Below, in pieces: positions 57,542 through 64,000 of a stretch of DNA of 64,000 bases. Origin of the DNA: a virus; the IMG/VR virus record IMGVR_UViG_3300047325_000072, positions 1-64,000 of that record; one strand, 5' to 3'. Made by a program: the position numbers and the translations under genes. The notes beneath the pieces were generated by a model, which ran no database searches, was not told the origin of the DNA, and saw only the letters and a list, made by a program, of their open reading frames with translations. Position 1 is the stretch's first letter; each line of letters opens with the position of its first letter.

Positions 57542-58684
57542 TCAAATACCCACCATCGCTGTAAGGCCGGCAGGATAGCGAATCACACATCCCCAACTGC
57601 CGCTCATACACTTTTGTTGAAAAGCGCTCAGCAACCGAATGATCGGAAACGCTCGCATCTTTTCGGAATACGCGCAAAAGCCGGTCTTCTGGCCTTCGAC
57701 CTCGTCAACGATCAACTGCATCGAGTTGCCCGCGGGATTACCCTGGGGGTTGGTCGAGCTTTGTCCGTTATATTGGACTGCTGTCTTGATCTTCAAATTT
57801 TTGAAGTTCTTGGTCAGCAAGTCCCGGACATTCACGTTGAACGTGTTTGTGGCGCCAAGCGCGACTTCGGAGGAAGGCCCGAGCGCGAGCGTCAGCGGCG
57901 ACTCCATGTTGACGAGACCAGAATTTTGAGTAACAAGCTGCTGGTAAGTCGCCAGAATGTCGTTGTAGATCTCGTTTGCCGTCGCGATGATCTGGCCCGT
58001 CGAGTAGTTCAGCCAAGCGGTGCCGCCCGCGGCCTTGGTCGCGGGAGTCAACGCCGCAGACAGGAACGGGTTATTGATCAATCCATAGTTCTGCAACGCC
58101 GACACACCATAGAAGTATGTCAGGTTGAGGAACTTGTTAAGGTTGATGGCCGCGGCCTTGTCGATCGACGAAACCCAATTGATCCGAGCCAGCCCTGCGC
58201 GTTCAAGCTCCCGCTCACCATACTGCTTGATAAGCTGGAACAAATACGCCTGGACTTGGGGCCAGTTCGTGTTAACACCGGCCCGGCCATTGTTGGAAAA
58301 GTCTCCGTAGCTGGAGACCTCGCCCGTGGCTTCGGCGACCGGGAACATGGTCGTATCGTTTAGCCACGTGCCCTTTTTGACCTCGCCCATGATCTCCGCG
58401 GCCATGTTCGGAGCGAACAAGACCTCATAGACCTGCGGATCAATAAGAGTTGTGAGCATCGCCGGCACGGCCGAGTTCGGATCGGTCGTAAGGGTCGGGA
58501 TGTTGGAAACCGCATCGAGGGCAAGCCGGTAATCGCGGCGCGAGCCGTCATCCGGAATGTAGCCCACAGGGGCCGCGCCGGGGGCATACGAAATGCCGTA
58601 CTCCTCCAGCATTGCCTGGTCCATCGCGAAGGCTGCAACAGCCTCCGCCATCGTCCCGAAGCGGAGCGGATTGGTAGTTATCAT
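57542..58684 (-). CDS. Major capsid protein (DUF2184)
   Basis: The 380-aa protein has the HK97-fold DUF2184 pattern: QVYEVLFAPNMAAEIMGEVK, TTMFPVAEATGEVSSYGDFS, YGERELERAGLARINWVSSI, GLINNPFLSAALTP and LRIRYPAG-like end (CVIRYPAGLTAMVGI). It is the most abundant expected virion protein and follows the decoration gene. Confidence 0.88.
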   Translation of the reverse strand: MITTNPLRFGTMAEAVAAFAMDQAMLEEYGISYAPGAAPVGYIPDDGSRRDYRLALDAVSNIPTLTTDPNSAVPAMLTTLIDPQVYEVLFAPNMAAEIMGEVKKGTWLNDTTMFPVAEATGEVSSYGDFSNNGRAGVNTNWPQVQAYLFQLIKQYGERELERAGLARINWVSSIDKAAAINLNKFLNLTYFYGVSALQNYGLINNPFLSAALTPATKAAGGTAWLNYSTGQIIATANEIYNDILATYQQLVTQNSGLVNMESPLTLALGPSSEVALGATNTFNVNVRDLLTKNFKNLKIKTAVQYNGQSSTNPQGNPAGNSMQLIVDEVEGQKTGFCAYSEKMRAFPIIRLLSAFQQKCMSGSWGCVIRYPAGLTAMVGI

Positions 58685-58712
58685 ATCGAGCTATTCCTTT
58701 TTCCGCTCGGGG

Positions 58713-59693
58713 TTATGGACCGACGTTGACGCGATCAGACATCTTGACTACTTCCCCCGCCTGCCCAGAGGACAAGGCATAAAAACGAGTCTCGATGGTA
58801 TTACCGAGCGTCAATGCCGAGGATGACATCGCCTGAGTAACGTCCAGGTAATACGTGCCGGTGCCGCCGGTTCCAAGCTGAGTGATGTGCGAAAACGGCG
58901 GGCTTGCAGCTACGCCGGTACCGGAAACCAGAGCACCATTTTCGATCGTGCCCGAAGATACAGCCGAAACCGTCAGAATACCGTAGCTGAGCGATAGTGT
59001 ACCGGACAAAACCAATTGCTCGGGGATAGACAAAGCGTATGTGCCAGTGCTGCCCGCAGTGCCGGAAAGCTGCGAGACGATCCGAGTATTGGCAATAACG
59101 CCAGACCCCGCGACAGTGCCGTAAAGCAATGCGCCATTGACAACCGTGCCCGATGCCACATTCGTGACCGTAAGCACATTGCCCGCCACCGAGCCAGTCA
59201 GTGATCCGGTGCCCGCGGCGATCGAGCCAGTCACTGAGGCCGATCCCGGAGAACCGGTCGGGGCAAACGAAACCTTGCCGGTGGCAAGATCGGCGTAAGC
59301 CTTCATGCCCACCAACGCGGCAGTTGTGCCGTCATTTTTGACCCAAAAGCCGCCCGAAGTGAACAGCGTCACCCCGAAACCTTTAGGCACAACCATACTG
59401 GCATCTGCCAGATAAGTCGTGATCAGCCCCTGCTGTTCGCGGGCGATAAAGCCGGACGGGGCCGCGCCCTGATTGCTGAAACAATTGACAACTGTCGGCG
59501 CGTTGTCCGGGTCGATCCCTTGATACGAGGTCCAACCGAAATAACCAACCGTAACGCCCGCGCTGCCCGCTACGAGGCCGCCCGGACCTGCGTCGAGGGT
59601 AGAGCGCGGATTGAAGTCAGAAAAGTCACCGGGAATGCCCGGCGTGGGCAAGGTGCCGACCGAGGTCTGCCACCCGCTGTTACCCGTAGCCAT
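58713..59693 (-). CDS. Capsid decoration/structural cement protein with repeated beta domain
   Basis: The N-terminal 130 residues ([53 protein letters not shown]) and last 30 ([18 protein letters not shown]) form a cement-protein core. Between them lie two copies of the shared beta domain ([20 protein letters not shown] and [20 protein letters not shown]; 58800-59240). It probably sits on the capsid surface. Confidence 0.75.
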   Translation of the reverse strand: MATGNSGWQTSVGTLPTPGIPGDFSDFNPRSTLDAGPGGLVAGSAGVTVGYFGWTSYQGIDPDNAPTVVNCFSNQGAAPSGFIAREQQGLITTYLADASMVVPKGFGVTLFTSGGFWVKNDGTTAALVGMKAYADLATGKVSFAPTGSPGSASVTGSIAAGTGSLTGSVAGNVLTVTNVASGTVVNGALLYGTVAGSGVIANTRIVSQLSGTAGSTGTYALSIPEQLVLSGTLSLSYGILTVSAVSSGTIENGALVSGTGVAASPPFSHITQLGTGGTGTYYLDVTQAMSSSALTLGNTIETRFYALSSGQAGEVVKMSDRVNVGP

Positions 59694-59718
59694 GAATAGC
59701 CTCCTATCTCACGGGTGG

Positions 59719-60771
59719 TTAGGCAAGGTCGAACTGAGTGCGCGAGGCGCCCGGAAAGCGCGTAGCGAAGGTCGAGCGCGCGCCTTGCGCAGCGTCGGCT
59801 GCTAGCCGCTCCGGCGACGCCGCGTGCCGTGCACCGGGGCGCGGGGTACGCTCGATCAGCAAACGCAACGCGCTCGGATCCTTGATCGTTGCCGCCCCGG
59901 TAATGCCGAGCGCGCGGCAACCGGCGCGAAGCACGTCCTCCGCCGAGTCGGCTGCAAGGCCCGGTAAGCCGCCTACCCAGGGGCGCACAAACTCGCGGGC
60001 ATCGTCGATCGCGCGCTGCTCGCGGCGAAAATCAGCTTTCGCCTCTGCAATCGCCGCGTCCATCGCCTTTTTGTCCATTGTGCCTCCGGGCTTGGGCTGG
60101 CCCTTGAACGGAGGCGGCTCGTCAATCCCGCCGCCCTTAAATTCCTTGTTCGGGTCTTCCTCCTCGTCGTGAGCTTCCTCAGCCGGCGCCTCGCGGTGCA
60201 TAGAAGCACCGATGGCCTCGTCAAGCCGGGCAAGCTCCTCCGGGGGCAATTTTCCCTTAAGCATCTCTTTGATGCGCGCCACGATCGCGGCCGGATCCTC
60301 AGCATCCTCGTCCTCACCCTCGCCGCCCATCGTAGCGGCATTCATGTCGGGATCGTCTTCCATGGTGTCCATTTCCGGCTCGTCGTCGCCGACGCGGGCG
60401 ATAGCCTCCAGCATCTCAGTCACGTCGCTGATGTCGGCATCCTGGGCCAACCGGCCGCGCGTCTCGCGCTGTAGCGCGGCAACAAGATCGGGGATCTTGG
60501 AGGCGAAATTTTTCTGCGTAATCCCTTTCAAAAGGGGTGTAACGCGAATCTGCGCATCGGCAGCGAGCCGGGGCGCAAGGTAGGTACGCAGCGCGCCCGT
60601 AGCCAAAATGGCGGTGGGCGAGACGGTAGACTTAAACATCGTCTTCCTCTCACTATTTCCGCCGTTGGCGGGGGTTGCAAGCAACTTTGAATCCAGACCG
60701 AGCTTTTGAAGCGCCTCAGCAGGAGTCTTAAATCTTTTCTTTAATGCGGCCACGAGACGGTCGCTCACCAT
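59719..60771 (-). CDS. Scaffold-like / DUF2213-associated head protein
   Basis: The 350-aa protein is very acidic in the centre (DDEPEMDTMEDDPDMNAAT, EGEDEDAEDPAA) and helical at both ends, with a C-terminal DAREFVRPWVGGLPG segment seen in DUF2213-linked proteins. Composition and place between protease and capsid suggest a scaffolding protein. Confidence 0.6.
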   Translation of the reverse strand: MVSDRLVAALKKRFKTPAEALQKLGLDSKLLATPANGGNSERKTMFKSTVSPTAILATGALRTYLAPRLAADAQIRVTPLLKGITQKNFASKIPDLVAALQRETRGRLAQDADISDVTEMLEAIARVGDDEPEMDTMEDDPDMNAATMGGEGEDEDAEDPAAIVARIKEMLKGKLPPEELARLDEAIGASMHREAPAEEAHDEEEDPNKEFKGGGIDEPPPFKGQPKPGGTMDKKAMDAAIAEAKADFRREQRAIDDAREFVRPWVGGLPGLAADSAEDVLRAGCRALGITGAATIKDPSALRLLIERTPRPGARHAASPERLAADAAQGARSTFATRFPGASRTQFDLA

Positions 60772-60821
60772 AGCCTCCTCCGAGAGAAACCGCCTGCTTT
60801 AGCTGGCGGAGGGATCTCCTT

Positions 60822-61007
60822 TTATTTAATCTTTCCGTGTTCACGGCCGATAAAAGCGGCTAAAGCCGCGGGATCGTGGACGCCTTTCTTGTGGGCCAGC
60901 GAGTTTTCTAGCTTACCGAAAGATTCGTCCTTAGCTCGCTTCATCTCTTTTGCCCAAGCATCAAAAGCGCGAGCTAGCTTGTCCCAACCTTGGGTGTTTT
61001 CCTTCAT
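60822..61007 (-). CDS. Small helical protein (61 aa)
   Basis: ATG 61007 overlaps the protease stop (61004). KLARAFDAWAKEMKRAKDES, then HKKGVHDPAALAAFIGREHG. The HDPAALAAFIGRxKYG-type end is common to small phage head-region proteins (PAALAAYIGRKKYG). Function unknown. Confidence 0.6.
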   Translation of the reverse strand: MKENTQGWDKLARAFDAWAKEMKRAKDESFGKLENSLAHKKGVHDPAALAAFIGREHGKIK

Positions 61008-62578
61008 TCTAACCAACTACTCCTGAGCGCCGCGGCAACGTCGTCCCAGCCGTAAGCGCGCGACATGGTGTCAGCGACTGTAACGTCTTTTCCTTGGCGC
61101 CCTTCTTCGACCTGGGCGAGATGCTGGAAACGAATACTGCACATTAAACCATCATAATGCTCGCCGTCCGGCGACGTGCCCGGTTCCATTTTGGCAATAT
61201 ATCTGTAGCCTGGACTCAACTCTCTTTTAGAATTGGCCTCTACTTCATCGATAGCCTCTTGGGGCCAAAACACAAGTGAATTAGAAATAAAGGGTGCATC
61301 CCACCGGGCGTCAGTGCCGGTTGATCCAACAACAAGTTGTGCGTTCTTTGCATGTGTCTTTGCATCAACCCCTGCATGCTGCCCTAAAATCGGGATATTG
61401 TTCGCTGAGCGAACCGTCTCCGGCTTAGACAACTCTTCTGCCGATCGATAAAGCATGTATTTCTTGTCAGGGTCTAGGCCCAGTTCTTCACTATTGGGGA
61501 TTTCGTGACCGAAATACGGATCGACCCTCTCCATTGCGAGGTTGCTTCGTTCAACATGCAACCTTCCCTCAGCATCCTTAGAACGAACAGTGTCCTTATC
61601 CTGCCCGATATCCGCTCCGAACTCCCTCTCTCGGATACTATCCGCACGACGGGCAAGATCTCCACGACCCTGGAGGCGCGCACGGCGCGCCGCGGCTAAG
61701 AGCAGGTTGCGGGTATATTTCCATTCGCCGTCACGTTTTTCCTTAACCGGATATTTTCGCTGACTTGGAATGAGAAACGCGCTTTCCGGCATATCCTCGC
61801 GGTGCGCCGTACTGTCAACCTCCTCGCGGGTTGTTTTCGAGAGTTTGCCTGTAGGATCGGAAGCGTCCTCTGCCTCCACATTTACCGTCGGCTGCCGGCT
61901 CTGCTCGCGCATTTGAGCAGCCGTGACATTGGTCAATCCACCTTCTTTATCGACCAGGTTCGAACGACTTAGATCGACGAAAGGCTGCAAGACCTTACCG
62001 GGACCAGTGCGAAACTCTACGTCAGCCGCATACCGCTTCGCCGTTCCGGCTAACGTTTCGCGTACCCCCGGATGGAGAGGGTCCGGCAAATCATCCAACC
62101 CGCGCCAGCAATAAGCGCTATGCTCGGCATTCAATTTCGGCTCAAACTCGTCGTCTACCGGACACAAAAAGCTCGTATGATCCCAACCGTGCGGAGTGCG
62201 CGTTGTGCCTAGATTGATCCACTGCCCGTCGTCCTCCGGTACGTGTCCGATTTCCTCTTGGCTCTCACGGCGCACTGCGTCGTAAGCACCTTCTTCGCCG
62301 TCGCATTGGCCGCCCGGCCATGACCAGGTATCGGGCCAGTTCTTTTCATCCGAAGCGCGTTTTACGAAAAGAACACGTTTCGTTTTAGGCGAAAAATAAC
62401 CCACCGAGGCAGCTCGGCCTAACGGCGGGACGCCACTATTAGGCGAAAGGTCATCTTGAGCATGTTCACCTTCGCCTTCTTCCTCGGAAATAAAGGTGAT
62501 AAAACCTTGAAAGAAACGCTTTAGGTCGCCCAGCCAAGACATGCTGGCGGGGCTATCCTTAGCCCTGGCGGGTATCAT
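61004..62578 (-). CDS. Nudix hydrolase-DUF2213 prohead protease fusion
   Basis: ATG 62578 is in ATGA overlap with the upstream gene. Residues ~45-190 are a Nudix domain: VGYFSPKTKRVLFVKRA and a full Nudix box from GGQCDGEEGAYDAVRRESQE to EIG. The C-terminal part is DUF2213 (ERSNLAMERVDPYFGHEIP, NIPILGQHAGVD, FISNSLVFWPQEAIDEVEAN, KRELSPGYRYIA), a prohead protease family. A middle segment, RNLLLAAARRARLQGRGDLA, resembles a small domain of phage head proteins. Confidence 0.8.
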   Translation of the reverse strand: MIPARAKDSPASMSWLGDLKRFFQGFITFISEEEGEGEHAQDDLSPNSGVPPLGRAASVGYFSPKTKRVLFVKRASDEKNWPDTWSWPGGQCDGEEGAYDAVRRESQEEIGHVPEDDGQWINLGTTRTPHGWDHTSFLCPVDDEFEPKLNAEHSAYCWRGLDDLPDPLHPGVRETLAGTAKRYAADVEFRTGPGKVLQPFVDLSRSNLVDKEGGLTNVTAAQMREQSRQPTVNVEAEDASDPTGKLSKTTREEVDSTAHREDMPESAFLIPSQRKYPVKEKRDGEWKYTRNLLLAAARRARLQGRGDLARRADSIREREFGADIGQDKDTVRSKDAEGRLHVERSNLAMERVDPYFGHEIPNSEELGLDPDKKYMLYRSAEELSKPETVRSANNIPILGQHAGVDAKTHAKNAQLVVGSTGTDARWDAPFISNSLVFWPQEAIDEVEANSKRELSPGYRYIAKMEPGTSPDGEHYDGLMCSIRFQHLAQVEEGRQGKDVTVADTMSRAYGWDDVAAALRSSWLE

Positions 62579-62769
62579 CAACCAATAAATCCCTTGCAAG
62601 GCAAGTAATCGTATACTCCGGAATCAGGTTTACGACAGGCTTCCTTACGCTTGCCGCAACGTTTGCACGCCTCAAAACTCTCGCCTTCTTTTGTCACTGC
62701 GCCAAAGTCATGGTTTACGCGTGTTGCTAATTCCCGCACAAAATTGTCAATTTCCGACGATTTAGGCAT
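62578..62769 (-). CDS. Small Cys-rich protein (63 aa)
   Basis: It contains CKRCGKRKEAC and a final PCKGFIG, so at least four Cys that may bind zinc. It abuts the lipoprotein gene and overlaps the protease by ATGA. Function unknown. Confidence 0.55.
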   Translation of the reverse strand: MPKSSEIDNFVRELATRVNHDFGAVTKEGESFEACKRCGKRKEACRKPDSGVYDYLPCKGFIG

Positions 62770-63831
62770 TTACGCTGGTACCAACAAACCGGCCGGCGGC
62801 CACGCGAATGCCGTACCCAGCGGATTGGGTGCTGAGACGGTGCGGATGTCGGTCGAATGCCGGCAATCGACCATTACTAAACCAATGGGATCGACCAAAC
62901 CGGCAATGGCAGGAGCGCGGCCAGCAGCAAGCATAGCGGCGTTGCGCTGCTCAGCGGTATAGCCGGCGACTACGCTGCCCGGCAATTCCCAAGCTGACCA
63001 CTGGACCTCACCGAGGTCACGGGCAAATATCATCCGCTCGCAATCACCGCGGATGTCTGTCGGCGCAATGTTGTAGTGCATCGACACAATGCAATCGAGA
63101 TTAGGCGTCTGTGCCACGCCGTTGACCGAGCACGGCACCGGCAGGGTCAAGCGCTGATAGGTGGTATATGCCGTTCCAGTCTGCGGTGTAGTTGGACATA
63201 CAATCGCCATGCCGCCCTGCTGTGATCCTCCGATCGGCGTCGCGTTCCGCAAGGTACCATCGACATCGTTGAGCCAGTTGAGCCAGGAAGGTTTCTGACA
63301 ATCCGGGCTGAAAAACCAGACGCCATTGACATCGGCAGCCGAACCGTCGTGGGTGTAGAAATCACCGACACCGTGCGCGACCGATCCACTCGCGAGTTGA
63401 ATGTCGCTGACCCGGAAACAATCACCGCCATCGTCCGGCGCGTCGTAGGTGAACCATGAACCCTGCGGATAGCTAGGGCCACCGTAATCGAAGGTGCGGA
63501 TTGCGAATTGCACACCGTTGCGAGTGACAAGGTAACAGTCGCAGCGCTGCACATCCAAACCGGCATCGAGCTTGTACCAGTAGATTGGGTCGGCTTCGGT
63601 TTGCGGACGGGTGTAAAGGTATCCCGGATCAAGTGGTGTCAGTGTCGGATCAGCCCCGACCCCATGCACGAGGTAGCGCAGCATGTCGGCATCGGCCATA
63701 CCGATCGGAACCGGAGCCGGAGCCGGCGGCGATGGTGTAGGAATGGGAGCCGGCGTCGGGGTCGGAGCCGATGACCCGCCGCACCCGGCGACCGCCAATG
63801 TGGACAACAGAAGCCCACGTCGCGATATCAC
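62770..63831 (-). CDS. Secreted lipoprotein in head operon
   Basis: GTG 63831 has GGGAGAAAATAAGG upstream and gives VISRRGLLLSTLAVAGCGG: an RR signal with lipobox Cys; ATG 63912 would place 27 residues before it. A Pro/Thr linker (PTPTPAPIPTPSPPAPAP) precedes a ~290-residue beta domain with several Cys and Trp (YWYKLDAGLDVQRCDCYLV, SWFTYDAPDDGGDCFRVSD). No family recognised. An outer-membrane lipoprotein here may act in superinfection exclusion; the linker and domain could equally belong to a receptor binder. Confidence 0.6.
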   Translation of the reverse strand: MISRRGLLLSTLAVAGCGGSSAPTPTPAPIPTPSPPAPAPVPIGMADADMLRYLVHGVGADPTLTPLDPGYLYTRPQTEADPIYWYKLDAGLDVQRCDCYLVTRNGVQFAIRTFDYGGPSYPQGSWFTYDAPDDGGDCFRVSDIQLASGSVAHGVGDFYTHDGSAADVNGVWFFSPDCQKPSWLNWLNDVDGTLRNATPIGGSQQGGMAIVCPTTPQTGTAYTTYQRLTLPVPCSVNGVAQTPNLDCIVSMHYNIAPTDIRGDCERMIFARDLGEVQWSAWELPGSVVAGYTAEQRNAAMLAAGRAPAIAGLVDPIGLVMVDCRHSTDIRTVSAPNPLGTAFAWPPAGLLVPA

Positions 63832-63902
63832 CTTATTTTCTCCCGCGTTGCGGCGGCCGCCGTGGCAAGAGATTGGATGGCGAGATCGCTCATAGGCATC
63901 GA

Positions 63903-63998
63903 CTATTGGCAATTGTGATTAAACGCCTGGACCGCTTTATCAAGCATAGACGGGATGATCTTCCGCTGCGCCCAGATATCTGGGTCGTTTTTCTCCAT
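63903..63998 (-). CDS. C-terminal part of an upstream gene or small ORF (partial)
   Basis: The frame ends at 63903-63905 and reads EKNDPDIWAQRKIIPSMLDK, then AVQAFNHNCQ. ATG 63998 would give 31 residues, but the frame may continue past the window edge. By order in related phages the portal protein should lie just beyond; this may be its end or another small gene. Confidence 0.4.
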   Translation of the reverse strand: MEKNDPDIWAQRKIIPSMLDKAVQAFNHNCQ

Positions 63999-64000
63999 CC

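Noticed and set aside
60772-60821. Terminator between scaffold-like and small head genes
   Set aside because: A 5-bp GC stem with an internal mismatch and only a weak T run; inside an operon where termination makes little sense.
1-64000. Temperate phage or prophage
   Set aside because: No integrase, excisionase, transposase or CI-like repressor with operators was seen; the HTH proteins lie within replication operons. Genes outside the window could change this.

Overview
This window reads as 64 kb of a large contractile-tailed double-stranded DNA bacteriophage (a myovirus). It has two convergent gene blocks that meet near 34.6-34.7 kb. Positions 1-34.6 kb are read on the + strand and hold early and DNA-metabolism genes. 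Positions 34.7-64 kb are read on the - strand and hold lysis, tail, baseplate and head genes. Genes are tightly packed and many neighbours share ATGA, GTGA or TTGA stop/start overlaps. Lysis and exported proteins (N-acetylmuramidase, holin-like, spanin-like, TAXI periplasmic binding protein, lipoproteins) indicate a Gram-negative host; the exact host cannot be read from the sequence. I see no integrase, repressor or tRNA, which suggests a lytic virus, but both genome ends lie outside the window.

Left block. 0-5.5 kb: accessory genes, including a nonapeptide-repeat protein cut by the window edge, a DUF6745 protein with a four-residue repeat tract, two small exported proteins and an RtcB RNA ligase. 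6-14 kb: an SNF2-type helicase, a candidate ssDNA-binding protein, and three pentapeptide-repeat genes with a decayed fourth copy. 14.2-24.1 kb: the centrepiece, a thymidine-hypermodification and nucleotide module. 24-34 kb: exonuclease, phosphoesterase, B12-dependent ribonucleotide reductase, nuclease, tandem-HTH protein, UvrD-like helicase, small Cys-rich and membrane proteins, and a TAXI-type binding protein.

The modification module carries the recognisable parts of the 5-hydroxymethyl-dU pathway: a thymidylate-synthase-like dUMP hydroxymethylase, a dCTP deaminase/dUTPase-fold enzyme, an HD 5'-nucleotidase, a dNMP kinase and a family B polymerase, then two tandem P-loop kinases, the HMUDK helical protein and an amino acid:DNA transferase/pyrophosphorylase-like protein. 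Within the same overlapping operon lie a myo-inositol-1-phosphate synthase and a Cys-X5-Arg phosphatase. My working hypothesis is that this phage decorates its thymidines with an inositol-derived group. I know of no characterised phage base of that kind.

Six + strand sites share the pattern CTTTACTT-N16-TATAA (about 4.6, 9.2, 12.7, 18.7, 26.1 and 29.5 kb), a phage promoter family that probably drives the left block.

Right block, in - strand transcription order from 64 kb: partial gene, lipoprotein, small Cys-rich protein, Nudix-DUF2213 protease fusion, scaffold-like protein, decoration protein, major capsid (DUF2184), head-tail connectors (DUF4054 and others), two glycosyltransferase-like genes, tail terminator, sheath (DUF3383), tube, tail chaperones with an apparent -1 frameshift, hub, tape measure with an embedded lysozyme, Dit-like protein, baseplate plug, spike, three small membrane or coiled-coil genes, gp25-like protein, baseplate J, DUF2612, Gly-rich adhesin, endolysin, signal-peptide tailspike, spanin-like protein, holin, lipoprotein and a papain-like protease. 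A beta-rich domain of about 65 residues recurs in five different virion proteins.
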